From contig NC_080677.1 of NCBI RefSeq assembly GCF_030445035.2, positions 157,791,169 through 157,855,168 on the forward strand: DNA of 64,000 nucleotides. The letters are read 5' to 3'. Numbering within the stretch: the first letter of the stretch is position 1; every line of letters starts with the position of its first letter. The position numbers were made by a program, and so were the translations under genes. The notes under the pieces are model-generated. The model saw only the letters and a list, made by a program, of their open reading frames with translations, ran no database searches and was not told the DNA's origin. Source of the DNA: Dasypus novemcinctus. Its lineage: Eukaryota > Chordata > Mammalia > Cingulata > Dasypodidae. This document shows, piece after piece, positions 45,746-56,904 of this stretch.

Positions 45746-46140
45746 GCAGCGGACTTGGCCTAGTGGTTAGGGCGTCCGTCTACCACATGGGAGGTCCGCG
45801 GTTCAGACCCCGGGCCTCCTTGACCCGTGTGGAGCTGGCCCATGTGCAGTGCTGATGCGCGCAAGGAGTGCCCTGCCACGCAGGGGTGTCCCCCACGTAG
45901 GGGAGCCCCAAGCGCAAGGAGCGCGCCCTGTAAGGAGAGCTGCCCAGAGCAAAAGAAAGTGCAGCCTGCCCAGGAATGGCACCGCACACACAGAGAGCTG
46001 ACACAGCAAGATGACACAACAAAAAGAAACACAGATTCCCGTGCCGCTGACAACAACAGAAGTGGACAAAGAAGACGCAGCAAATAGAGAACAGACGGGG
46101 GGGGGGGGGGGAGAGAAAGAAAGAAATCTAAAAAGAAAAA
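45746..46140 (+). mobile_element. DAS-type SINE, full length, plus strand
   Basis: Close to the family consensus from the head (CAGCGGACTTGGCCTAGTGG) to a 14-base G run and A-rich tail. AAATATGTGGG occurs at 45735 and again at 46174, a possible target duplication. Confidence 0.9.
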
Positions 46141-46295
46141 AAAAAAGAGAACATCATTGTTGATTTAAAATAAAAATATGTGGGACATCAATATATTTGA
46201 AAACTCTCTTCTGTTTTCTTTTAATAAGTTAATAGAAATAAATCCTACAGATGTTCTTCTTTAGGAAGGGTCTATCCCTTAATAGACCCTTAAAT

Positions 46296-46548
46296 TTTTT
46301 TAAGTGTTTTTGTTGTTGTTGTTGCTTGTTTGTTTGCTTTTTTGAGGTATCAGGACTGGGGATTGAACCTGGACCTTGTATGTAGGAAGCCAGTTCTCAA
46401 CCCTTGAACCACATCTGCTCCCAAGTTGGTTTTTTTGTTTGTTTGCTTGTTGCTATTTTGTTTTGTTTTTAGAAGGCACCAGGAACTGAAACTGAGACCT
46501 CGGATATGGGTAGCAGGTGCTCAACTGCTTGAGCCACTTCTGCTGCCC
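46296..46548 (-). mobile_element. Dimeric tRNA-derived SINE, minus strand
   Basis: Reversed copy of the dimer at 14388. The plus strand reads tail, GAGGTATCAGGACTGGGG, CCACATCTGCTCCCAAGTTGG, GTTTGTTTGCTTG linker, GAAGGCACCAGGAACTGAA, then CCACTTCTGCTGCCC. Confidence 0.85.
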
Positions 46549-48138
46549 AAAAAGAAACCTTTTAAAAAGTAAATAGGCTTTCAAGAAAACTGAATAGGAG
46601 GCTAATACATACTATACCAAATGCCCAGAAAGTTCAGAAAAGGTCTTCCAAATAATATTTTTGTCCCCAAATTGCAAAGAATAAATCACCACTACAAATA
46701 AGATGCTGTAAGTCTACAAGATGAAGTAACTCATTCTCTCCACACACACACATTTTTTCTATTTCTTTGAGGAGAAAGATCTAGAAAGTAGATGAGGAAT
46801 TTAAGTATAAATTTGTTGGTTAATGTTTGTCAAAGCCTATCATCACACTTTTTAAAGATAAAGGATTTATAGGCCTTGTAAGAATCAAATGAGAGCATAG
46901 CTATATCTATAATTGAAAAAACACAGAAGTATTTAGTTACCACACTGATATAATGCTCAGTATATAACTGATATCTATTATTGTTTATATATTTTATCAA
47001 TAAAAATTAAAATCCTTACTAGCTAATGCTGTGCAGAGATGAGCTGATGTTCCTGGAAATTCTAGATTTAAAAGAATCTTATTTTCCTAATATCAATAGA
47101 GAATAAAAGAGTTCATTTTCTTTTTCATCTAGATAATTGAAGGGAATATATTCTTTTCTCTGAAAAGAAGAAGGTTTTAATATGTCTAAAGTGCAAAATT
47201 TTCTCAAAGGAGATCTGGCCTGAGCCTTGGTCACAGATTGGACATGGCTTCAGATTTGTCACCTTCACTCCGTGTGTAGGAGATCTAAGGTACAACCTCC
47301 TGCCCGGATGTCTCTCACACGAGAGATGGGATGGGAATGCAAAAGCTGCCATTCAGGAGGGGCCATCAGAGCCACATTTCTTTTAGCCATTTCTGTTGGG
47401 ATCGGAAGGACAGACTCTGATAATACCCCTCTCAGAAAAGGGAGGGTAGGAGAGAGGTGACTGGCGACGCTTCCTCCTCGACAACAGGCAGAGCACCTCT
47501 TTCCTAGCGTTAAATGCCTAACATTAAAAGGGTGCAAGGCACTGATTCATTTCCCAAGGATTTCGTGAGCAAGTGCATTGCGGCAGACACTCTTCTAGGA
47601 ATAAAACAAAGAACAAAAACATGAAGTCCCTGCCTCCATGGAGCTTCAATTCTAGTGGCTGAGAAAGAAAACACACGAGATAAATAAGTAAATATATAAA
47701 GCTGGGAAGTGATAACTACCCTGGACAAACCTAACAGCAACTGCCATGAAATCCCACCAAGTTTCATGAGTCCTTGTCACTAAATAGAGATCTGTGTGTG
47801 CACACGTGTGAGTGGGGAACGCTGGAAATTGTCACTACAATCTGTCACCAAACTGGGGAGAAACGAACCTTATTGTTATATTAACATATATTAACCTGGA
47901 AGGTAAATGAGGATAATGGAAGTACAGAGCTCCTGCATGTTATCAACATGATTACTGCTTTATTCTCTTTTCTGAAAAGGCTTGGGGTCAGCATCAATTT
48001 TGGGGTATGAGCAAGGAAATTTATTTGGAATTATAAAGCATACACTTAACTATTTAAGCAGAATTTATTACATTTAAGGGTTAGCTGTAAGGATTTTAGT
48101 TATTTTTAGTAAGTAGAAAAATCATGAAGAGAACTGAC
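46549..48138. other. Intergenic DNA, one possible ancient repeat
   Basis: No gene recognised. About 47530-47700 (CACTCTTCTAGGAATAAAAC, CCATGGAGCTTCAATTCTAG, ATAAATAAGTAAATATATAA) resembles a very widespread old mammalian repeat, which I cannot name with confidence. Short open frames around 47125-47537 overlap one another on both strands and have no domain. Confidence 0.5.
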
Positions 48139-48345
48139 AGGGAGCAGATGTGGCTCAAGCAGCTCACATGGGAGGTCCCAGGTTCGGTTCCCAGTGTCTC
48201 CTGAAAAAACAAAAACAAACAACAAGCAAAACAGACGATAAAACCAACTCAGGGAAGCCAAATGGCTTGGTGGTCGAACGCTGGCTTCCCACATACAGTG
48301 TCCCAGGTTCAATCCCCAGCCCCCAGTACCTAAAAAAGAAAAAGA
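48139..48345 (+). mobile_element. Dimeric tRNA-derived SINE, plus strand
   Basis: First monomer GGGAGCAGATGTGGCTCAAG with a short internal deletion. Linker ACAAACAACAAGC...CCAACTCAGGGAAGCC. Second monomer ends CCCCCAGTACC plus A/G tail. GAACTGA on both sides. Confidence 0.85.
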
Positions 48346-48722
48346 AAAAAAGAAGAACTGATGTTTCAGGGAATTTCACAACAAAATTCCTACACCTCCT
48401 AATTTTGCCACAACAAAAGTCTTCACTCACTAGACACTCCAGCCAAGTTCTTTAGAAGATCTGGTGAAGGGACTCTTGTACACCCAAGAATCATGAAACT
48501 TGTTTTATGGAGAACATCTATTTTTTTAAAGTATGCTAAGGAGAGAAATAAAGGAATTTCATATGTGAATCTAACCAAAGGGACATTTTTCTGAATCCAA
48601 TATAATATCTGTCCCCTAAACTTTTATAGATCATGCTAATACATATAATACATATGTATTATATAATACATGCTAATACATATGGAGGTAGACTTGGGGG
48701 GCATACAAAATTCAATGTCTAG
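48346..48722. other. Intergenic DNA, nothing recognised
   Basis: AT-rich. An imperfect repeat of CATATAATACAT/ATGCTAATACATAT lies at about 48630-48685. Confidence 0.6.
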
Positions 48723-49026
48723 GGAAGCAAATGTAGCTCAAGTGGTTGAATGCCTGCTTTCCATGTATGAGGTTGCAGGTTCAATCCCCAGTACCTCCTA
48801 CAAAATATAAAAAGTAAAAATTCACCAAATCCAATGGATGTGTCATGATGATGGGAACGAGTGTTGTTGGGGGGGGGGAGGGGGGGAGTGGGGGGGTGGG
48901 GTTGAATGGGACCTCACATATATATTTTTAATGTAATATTATTACAAAGTCAATAAAAAATAAAAAAATTAAAAAAAAAATTAAAGTGTGAAATCAAAGA
49001 AACTAAAAAAAAAAAAAAAAAAAGTA
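48723..49026 (+). mobile_element. tRNA-like SINE monomer with L1 end inserted in its tail
   Basis: GGAAGCAAATGTAGCTCAAG ... CCCCAGTACCTCCT. The 16-bp repeat AAAATTCAATGTCTAG flanks the whole unit (48707-48722, 49027-49042). The A-rich tail was later used as target by the L1 fragment at 48824. Confidence 0.9.
48824..49006 (+). mobile_element. Short young L1 3' end, plus strand
   Basis: ACCAAATCCAATGGATGTG, ATGATGATGGGAACGAGTG, then a long G tract (about 48868-48902), GAATGGGACCTCAC and TCAATAAAAAATAAAA. Same 3' UTR as the minus-strand copy at 41958. AAAAGTAAAAATTCA recurs on both sides. Confidence 0.85.
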
Positions 49027-49042
49027 AAAATTCAATGTCTAG

Positions 49043-51035
49043 CAGAGTGAGAAATGTAGCAAAAAAGCATGGGCGGGTGCTTTGAAGAAAAACAGCTCAT
49101 TATGTTTTGGAAAGGTATTCCAGATGTCCAGAGGCCTTCTTAAAGGATTCAGAATGATAGCTTTTAAAGATAATCATCATTTCTTTCTTCCTCTTGTGTA
49201 CTGTTGATCCAATACAGTGAAACTCCCACACTTCAAGCTTCAGGTTGAGTCAACCCATGCCAAATCAATCAAACAATAACTACCATAAATATCACGAGGA
49301 AAATTCATCAAGCTCATGATTTTAAAAAGACCTTGACAATAAATAAATAAAACCAAATAAATAAGTCTTCTTCCTCCAGAAAGAAGAACTACATTCCAGG
49401 TGTTAAACTGCTATGGAAATCATAAAAGAAATGTTAATAGGAAAAACACACAACTTGTCAATAAGAACCCAAAGCCAACTAAATCTTGAGCCAAGAATCA
49501 ATTGCAGGTCATGATGACACTATTGAGGCTTTTTAAAAACCATTTATTGAAGAACCAGAGCTTTGGCATAGAGCTCGCTGGGCCTGACACTCCTAAGTAG
49601 GTCTGCATAGTTTTTTAAGAGCCGTAACCAATAGAAGCAGCAGCCATTATACACACACACACATACCTGCAAGGCTGCAAGGCCAGGCTACACCGCCAGA
49701 TTGATGACTACTTTGAGCTTTACTTGCCATTTACTTCTTTTTACTAAGTCCTTTTTCCCATGATGATCTCTATAGATATTTTATTTCTGTGACCCAAGCA
49801 ACTTATGAAATCACACAAAGCCACACCTGCATAAACAAAGAGAAGGCTTTTCTTTCTCAGCATCTGTCTTCTACTCATACTGAATATGTCTCTAAAGCAA
49901 TCTTTCCCAGCATTACTCAAATAACAGGACACCAGATACTGTTCCCTCTGAAAAGTGCACCTGTGTCTTTCATCAACTTAATGGAAACTCAGCGTGAGTA
50001 AACTCCCGCTGCGAGGTTCAAGAGTCAAAGAGGGGACAAGGTAGTATGAATCGTCCAGGTTGCTGACCAAGGAATAGACTTCATTTCCTATATTACCAAT
50101 ATTATTTAAAATGAAGGTTATGAGATTTCTGAAACAAATATGAAAACTTTAAAAGCAATCAGTAGCTTACTTTTATTTCATGGCTTTTTTTTTTTTTTTT
50201 TTTTGGTGTTTAAAAGGAAATACATTACTGAGGACTTTTGCCAACAATTTGTTAATAATAAAAGGAATAAAAGCTATTGTGTCACAGAATCCCTTTGCCA
50301 GTAAGTAATGAATAACTTAAATCTATAATGTCAATACCCTTTTCAATAATATTTGCAGATTTTTACCCAACTGATGGCTCATTTCATCTTCACACAGACA
50401 AATATTGTGAAGACAGATCATTGTCCACCTACCCTTTATTTTCTTGATGAAATGCAATTAAATGCATACAGTTTCAGTTAACTTCAGGAGTGTGGAGAAA
50501 TATTCTTTGTCCATTCCCTAAGAAAAAGCTTCATATTTCCTTTCTATGAAGTCTGCTCCCGGGCGATTCACTCTTTTTTGTAGTAGCACTTTTTAGACCA
50601 AAAACTTTTCAACAAATTGCTTTTCCAGGGTGAAGCTCTACTTATCACATGTGTTTCCCTTTACTCTGCATCCACTGCCATTGGTTAGAAGGATAAGGAT
50701 GAGTTGTAAAAAATACCAGTCAAAAGGAACCGATTGCCTTAGTTGGCCTAAGTCATCCTCAGCTGACAAAGGAAGAATCTTCAAATCACTGGCTGGTGGC
50801 AGCGCAGAAGTATTTTGGACACTTTGTACTGAATATTACTTTACCACATTTATTTGGGGTTTAGCTGTATTGCGGGCAATTGGGTACATAATCCTACAAA
50901 TGACGTTTGGGGTACCTCAAATTTCATCTACCTGCTCAGAAGAGCAGGGTCAATAACCCTGTCAGTGCCTTTTGAAAAGAACGGAGGTAACCAACCTATT
51001 GCCTTGAGTTCAAGTTCGCGGATTTCAGAGCTCAG
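49043..51035. other. Intergenic DNA, no gene recognised
   Basis: AT-rich to about 50.6 kb, then more GC-balanced. Contains (CA)n near 49649 and a T-run at 50187. Open frames at 49789-50001 and 50630-50956 match nothing I know and lack supporting features. Confidence 0.5.
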
Positions 51036-51049
51036 CCAGTAGGGGGCAG
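51036..51049 (+). promoter_or_regulatory. CTCF-like motif
   Basis: CCAGTAGGGGGCAG fits the CTCF core consensus (CCASYAGRKGGCRS) very well. It stands outside recognised repeats in a moderately GC-rich stretch. Binding is an inference. Confidence 0.5.
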
Positions 51050-51492
51050 GAGCACACAAGCTATTTACTGGGGGTGCAGCTTTGACAGATTGCAGTGAAG
51101 AGGGAAATTTCCTTAGGGCAGGACACTTTCCAGAGGCTGCTGGGGAGGGACCACGGAAGCGGAAGCTGGGCAAGTGAAAGCGTCTGGAAGGAAGGGACAG
51201 GAGGCTTACATGGCTAGGCAAGGTCAGAGGGTCAGCACAGAGACCCCAAAGAGCTGAGGCCGCTTGGGGCCTTAGAACTGCAGCTATCTTATCTATGGCT
51301 AGTAGATGCTAGGTGCAGTTTCAGAGGGTTTGCAGAGCAGATCAGCTCCAAATGACTTTAAAAATTGCTTATTTGAGCTATTTTGAAAACAATAGGATGT
51401 GTGAGAATTCGAATATGGTGCTGGCAGACTTTGGGGCGAACAGTCCAAGGCTGCTGTAAAGAAGTGACTACACACGGGACCAACAGAGGCCC

Positions 51493-52125
51493 TGCATTAG
51501 TCAGCCAAAGGGGTGCTGATAAAGAGTGCCAGAAATTTGTTGGTTTTTATAAAGAGTATTTATTTGGGGTAGAAGCTGACAGTTACAAGGCCCTAAAGAG
51601 TCCAGCTCAAGGCTGCTTTCTCACCAAAGTCAGTTGCCACGTGTGGAAGCAAGATGGTGGGCGAGCTCTGCCTGGTCTCTCCTTCCTTCTTCCTCTCGAG
51701 GTTCATGGGCCCAGCTTCTTCCATCTCAGCTGCAGGCTGGCACAGGGCTTGTGTCTCTCCTCGGGGCTCGTTTCTTTCAGGGCTCAGCTGCTCTGCTCTC
51801 TTCACAAGGTCAGCTGTAAACTATCAGGCGAATGGCTCATCTCTCCCCAGGGGCTCCAGGCTCAAAACTGACCAAGTTCTCTCTTCTTCTGCATCTTCTT
51901 CTTGAGTTAGTGTCCATTTATATCAGCCCCCCAAGGGGGCGGGAACTTAAACTGAGTCACACCCTACTGGTGGGGTCGAATCAAAGCCTTAATCTTAACA
52001 TAATTTAATCAAAGGCTTCTCAGCTGAATCTAATACAATCAGCGGGTATCACACCCAGAGGAACAGACTAGTTTACAAACATAATCTCTCTTTTTGGAAT
52101 TCATAAATAATCTCAAACTGCCATA
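51493..52125 (-). mobile_element. Solo ERVL-type LTR, minus strand
   Basis: GGCCC flanks both sides (51488-51492, 52126-52130), a 5-bp duplication. On the plus strand it shows a TTTATTTGGGG polyadenylation-side stretch near 51558 and ends ...CAAACTGCCATA. About 633 bp, no internal region, so a solo fossil LTR. The 162-codon open frame through it is not a gene. Confidence 0.7.
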
Positions 52126-52483
52126 GGCCCTCTCTCCCTAGTCTATACAACACCTCTGTAAGGTTGTCGCATGGGCTTTTCTCCGTTGTGGTCACCTCCT
52201 CTCTTGGTCATCTCCAGCCACAGTCTTGCAGAGAGAGTGTCCACAGGTAAGTGAATAAATGATTTTAATCTACTGCTTCAGTGACCCTCTTTTATTTCCT
52301 AAGATCACAGATGAACTCACATTTGGGATAATACAACAGAAGATAAAATGGCAAAACCCAAAGCAAATGACAACACTATCCTTGTTCACAAGGATGAGAC
52401 AGGTCCTTGACACTTATTCCAAGGGTAAGGCTCTCCTCTCCTGAAGCCAAGGTGATGTATTTTAAACTATATAATGTGATATC

Positions 52484-52581
52484 TTTTTTTTTTTTTCTTT
52501 GAAATACCAGGGCTGGGAACCCAACCTAGAACCTCCAGTGTGGGAAGCAGGCACCCAACCACTTGAGCCGTATCTGCTCCC
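52484..52581 (-). mobile_element. tRNA-like SINE monomer, minus strand
   Basis: T-run, AAATACCAGGGCTGGGAACC ... CCGTATCTGCTCCC. Flanked by AATGTGATATC and AATGTGACATC. Confidence 0.85.
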
Positions 52582-52592
52582 AATGTGACATC

Positions 52593-53676
52593 CTGTTTTA
52601 AAATGTGGAAGGCAATAAATATAGTTTTTAATATAAAGTATTTTACTGAAGGTAATCTTGTGAAGAAATGAGGAACAATTTGAGTAACAAAGTTTCCAAG
52701 GCAGGAACTTGCCCTCCAAGATAATAAAATTGCACCCTCTAGACTTGAAACTCACAGAGCCCAGTTTGAGAAACAATGCATTTAAAACAAAAAGTTGTTC
52801 TCTAGGGGAGCATTTGGGGTGTAAAGTTGATTCTGAAAAGAAATGCTGGCACGGAGGTGAGGGCGGGCAGTGGGGTAGAGTGGTGGTCTTTCTCTCTCCT
52901 CACTTTCCTCTCCCAGTTCTCCCTCCCCCATCCCGCTGCGGCTCCTCCTGGGGCTCTGGGGAAGGGCGAATGGAGAAGGGGGTAAAGGCCTACGTGACTC
53001 CTGCTGCTGTCAAGTGGCTGCTGCTCCCTCGGTTCCCTCTTTCAAAATGCCTTTTGTGGTTCACGCCACACACCTCCTTCTGCTGCAGTCCCCCAGCCCT
53101 CCGCGAGGGACCTCTGCAGGCCCCTCAAGCCACATAATGGACGCAGGCTCTGCTTAAATCCGCCTGCAAACCTTTCCTTTGGGAATGGCACATCACGTGG
53201 CCCCCGTGCTTCTTGCGGGGCTGTCAGTCGAGGTCCTCACTCCCCTACCCCACAAGTGCGCACATCACCCGGGCCATCAAGTAGGGTCCTTGGCAGGAAT
53301 GCTGAAGGCGAGAGGGACCTCCGTCTGCGTGGCACAGCTGTGAAACTGGGGCAACCGTTCCCACCACATGGCCAGGGTGAGGAGAATGGAGGCAATACAG
53401 AGAAAATCAGAGCTAGTGTGGAGGCCTGCAGCCTGCTGGCTTTGTTAGACGGCATTCAACTCTGACCTTGTTGATCTCATGAGCTGATAAATTCCTTTTT
53501 GTTTCAGTTAGTTTGCACTGGATTTCTGTTGCTCAAAACCCAAAAAGACCTAGCGCAGAGGAAGAAAGCCAGTGATAAAGAGAGGGCTCTAAATACAGCT
53601 CATGGCTGTAGCTAGAAAGTAGCCTTAAAGCGGCAGTTATGACTGAGAGTTAGCTAGTTTCCCATGAGCTCCCTTC
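52593..53676. other. GC-richer intergenic DNA, no gene recognised
   Basis: The interval 52850-53460 is locally GC-rich with scattered CpG. A 142-codon frame at 52709-53137 and smaller ones on both strands lack domain, splice or codon support. Could hold a regulatory element, but nothing specific is visible. Confidence 0.5.
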
Positions 53677-53768
53677 CTTTTTTTTTTTCAAAGAGGTACC
53701 AGAGATTGAACCCAGGACTTCATACATGGGAAGCAGGCACTCAACCACTTGAGCTACATCTGACCCCA
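53677..53768 (-). mobile_element. tRNA-like SINE monomer, minus strand
   Basis: T-run, AGAGGTACCAGAGATTGAAC ... GAGCTACATCTGACCCC. Flanks CTCCCTTC and TTCCCTTC. Confidence 0.85.
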
Positions 53769-53785
53769 GTTCCCTTCATCTTTTG

Positions 53786-54200
53786 TTGTTGTTTTTTAAA
53801 AGATTTACTTTTTATTTATTTCTCTCCCCCCCCACCCCAGTTGTCTGTTCTCTGTGTCCATTCACTGCGTGTTCTTTTTGTCCGCTTCTGTTGTCAGCGG
53901 CATGGGAATCTGTGTTTCTTTTTGCTGCGTCATCTTGTTGTGTCACCTCTCCATGTGGGCAGCGCCATTCCTGGGCAGGCTGCACTTTCTTTTGTGCTGG
54001 GCGGCTCTCCTTACGGGGCGCACTCCTTGCGCGTGGGGCTCCCCTACGCGGGGGACACCCCTGCATGGCAGGGCACTCCTTGCATGCATCAGCACTGCGC
54101 ATGGGCCAGCTCCACACGGGTCAAGGAGGCCCGGGGTTTGAACCACGGACCTCCCATGTGTTAGACGGACGCCCTAACCACTGGGCCAAGTCCACATCCC
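53786..54200 (-). mobile_element. DAS-type SINE, full length, minus strand
   Basis: Perfect 14-bp duplication CCCTTCATCTTTTG at 53772-53785 and 54201-54214. The body translates as the usual SINE pseudo-peptides on both strands. Confidence 0.95.
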
Positions 54201-54842
54201 CCCTTCATCTTTTGAAGGCCCCAAACCAGAAAATGAGAAGTTGGTAGAATTGTCTTCTACATTCTTGTTTCTGCCTTGGGCATGCTTGGCTCCCCTAGAC
54301 TCTTCTTCTCTCTCAAAACCCCAAAGCGCTCTCCTCACTTCAAAATATTGTTTCTAAGTGAGCCTCTCTGTACTTCCTACTCCTCGCCCTGCCTGTAGGC
54401 GGGGCCAGCTCACACCCACGGACCAGCCCCACCTTGGGCAGGGAGCTCCTGGCCGAGTCCACTTTACGTTTGACTTCTGTTTGCCTCACCAAGCTTAGAT
54501 TGCCTGCTTGCCTGTGGGCTTACGTTTCATGTTCTTTGCTTTCATCCAGTTCAAGGGACCGCGTAAGTCCTTATAAACCCCAGACACCTTGACCCCTCCC
54601 GTCCTACCTCACAGAGATGCCAAGCATTTTAATCTCATCCTTGCAACAAGGGAAGCTTCTATATTCTGTACCATTTTCCTTTACAGTATATTCTTTATGC
54701 ACACACTCAAGTGATCTGAAACATCTGTATGCTGGAAGAATGTAATAAAAGAATGATTATGACTTGTACATATTTAGGCAACATTTCCTATGTAAAGTTT
54801 TTGAATAGTTACAGATGGTATTGATATTGTTTATTGTTCTTT
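54201..54842. other. Intergenic DNA, nothing recognised
   Basis: Mixed composition, no gene or repeat family identified. Confidence 0.55.
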
Positions 54843-55303
54843 TTTTAAAATAGATTTTTTTCCTTTTTCTCTCCCTACCCACTCATTGTTTGCATTTGCT
54901 CTGTCTGTTCATCTTATTTGTTTCTTTTTAGGAGGGACCGGGAACTGAACCTGGGGCCTCCAATGTGGGAGGGAGGTGCCTAATCACTTAAGCCATCTCC
55001 ATTCCCTGGTTGTTGTGTCTCTTGACATGGTTTTCCTCGTGTCTCTTGTTGCATCATATTGTTGTGTCAGCTTGCTGTGTCTATCACACCAGCTCATCCT
55101 CTTTAGGAGGCACTGGGAACTCTGCTCCCTGCTTTGTTATGTCCCTCATGTTTTTTCTTCTTCTTGAGCCTCTTACTGGGTCGGTTTGCTGCACCTACCC
55201 ATTGCACCAGCCTGCTGTCTTCTTTAGGAGGCACTGGGAAGCGAACCACAGACCTCCCCTGTAGTAGGCAGGAGCCCAAGTGCTTGAGCCACATCCACTT
55301 CCC
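54843..55303 (-). mobile_element. DAS-type SINE, two-/three-headed variant, minus strand
   Basis: TTGTTTATTGTTCTT (54828-54842) and TTGTTTATTATTCTT (55304-55318) flank it with one mismatch. Three GGAGG(C/G)AC(C/T)(G)GG(A) blocks show an additional internal duplication compared with 43995. Confidence 0.85.
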
Positions 55304-55338
55304 TTGTTTATTATTCTTAATCAGACACATTCAGACAC

Positions 55339-55740
55339 TGTACTGGTTTCCCAGGTTGCTATGACAAATACCACACAACGGGTTGGCTTCACAATAGGAA
55401 TTTACTGATTCCCAGTTTGAAAGGCCAGACATATGAAATCAAGGCAATGCCTTCTCCCACAGACTGTAGTGCCTGGTGCCGGCTTGCTCAGTCCTTGGGG
55501 TTCCCTGGCTGGCATCACTGCCTTCGTCACATGGCCATCTCTCTTGTGTCTGCTCTTTTTGTTTCCACCGGCTTCTGGCTCCTCCCTGTTGCTTTCTCTC
55601 TATAAAGCCTCCAGTAATGCAGATTAAGACCCACCCTGATTCACCTTAACTAATAACATCTTCAGCAGGTCCAATTTATGAAGGGGTATAAACCCACGGG
55701 GACATGCCTTTAGTTGGGGTACATGCTTCAATCCCCTGCA
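55339..55740 (-). mobile_element. Solo MaLR/ERVL-like LTR, minus strand
   Basis: TG...CA ends. Layout matches the LTRs at 32892 and 61184 (CAATAGGAATTTACTGATTC, CTCTATAAAGCCTCCAGTAA, GGGTATAAACCCACGGGG). GACAC and GACTC flank it. Solo fossil. Confidence 0.75.
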
Positions 55741-55745
55741 GACTC

Positions 55746-56543
55746 CTGCTCGCTTAGTTTAGGACCAACCATGCTTTCCTGGTACGCCCTCTATTCTCTT
55801 TACCAGGCACTGCTCTCACTGCAGCTAATCACATTTTACCTATGAAGCCTCTTTGCTTTATCTTACACAAGCAATTAGTTCATACTCTAACCCAGGGTAA
55901 GGAAAACTCAGAGATGACCACTTACTGCCTTTGCCAGATTGTTTTTGAAAGTACAGTGAACAGCTAACATTGTCCCCAAAGACCTCTTTTTAAAAAATGG
56001 AAAATTTACAATGCTTAGCATGAAGCAGATAGTAAGATACAATTTCATAAACACCAAAGCAGTACTTTCGGAACTATCTTTCCCATTGGGGTTAAAATAA
56101 TTGTCTTACCATCTGCTATGCTATCTTAAGAGCTGTGGTAGGCAGGCAGGGTAGACTTGCTTTGTCAGACTGGGCAAATGTTTACAAGCTGAAAAACATA
56201 GATTGCTATTCTGTTTCAAATCCTCACAATTTCTTCATTCGTTTCACCATTTGTTGAGCAGTAAGTATCGATCCCAGAGATGAAGACCCAGTCTATGTAC
56301 TCCATATGTTCACAGCACAGTGTTCTGTATCTGCATACAGAGCCTTAATGACGGCTATTGACCTTTCTTTGAATTAAAGCATTGAAAATCCAGTAGATGA
56401 TATTAAGCACTGAAGTTAAAACAAACACAGAATGGAATTCAGGAAAGGTGAGTTTTGTTGGCAGAAAGTAAGAAAGTTCTGAAACATTCAGGGATGCTGG
56501 ATAAGTACTGGAGAACTCGTATCTCCACAATGAGAGTAGGTGA
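55746..56543. other. Intergenic DNA, nothing recognised
   Basis: AT-rich, no gene or repeat family identified. Confidence 0.55.
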
Positions 56544-56562
56544 GGAAAAGATATGTGAGGGG

Positions 56563-56885
56563 GGAAAACGGACTTGGCCCAGTGGTTAGGGCGTCCGTCT
56601 ACCACATGGGAGGTCCGCGGTTCAAACCCCGGGCCTCCTTGACCCGTGTGCAGCTGGCCCATGCGCAGTGCTGATGCGTGCAAGGAGTGCCCTGCCACGC
56701 AGGGGTGTCCCAGCATAGGGGAGCCCCACACGCAAGGAGTGTGCCCCTTAAGGAGAGCCGCCCAGCGCGGAAGAAAGTGCAGCCTGCCCAGGAATGGCGC
56801 CACCCACACTTCCCGTGCCGCTGACGACAACAGAAGTGGACAAAGAAACAAGACCCAGCAAAAAGACACAGAGAACAGACAACCG
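56563..56885 (+). mobile_element. DAS SINE, deleted subfamily, no A tail, plus strand
   Basis: Perfect 19-bp duplication GGAAAAGATATGTGAGGGG at 56544-56562 and 56886-56904. The body ends at AGAACAGACAACC without the usual G-rich and A-rich tail. It shares with 59739 a roughly 45-bp internal deletion (GAATGGCGCC joined directly to (A/G)CCCACACTTCC). Confidence 0.92.
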
Positions 56886-56904
56886 GGAAAAGATATGTGA
56901 GGGG

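Noticed and set aside
50630-50956. 108-codon open frame
   Set aside because: No similarity to any family I know and no promoter or splice context.
51383-51871. 162-codon open frame
   Set aside because: Runs through a solo LTR with its own 5-bp duplication.
52709-53137. 142-codon open frame in a GC-richer stretch
   Set aside because: Proline/serine-rich without domain or repeats, begins in AT-rich sequence, and overlapping frames exist on both strands.
53783-54247. Repeated 80-190 codon frames with GGPGFEPRTSHVVDG-like peptides (also near 18 kb, 22 kb, 45 kb, 56 kb, 59 kb, 63 kb)
   Set aside because: All fall inside DAS SINEs; the shared peptide is a by-product of the SINE body, not a gene family.
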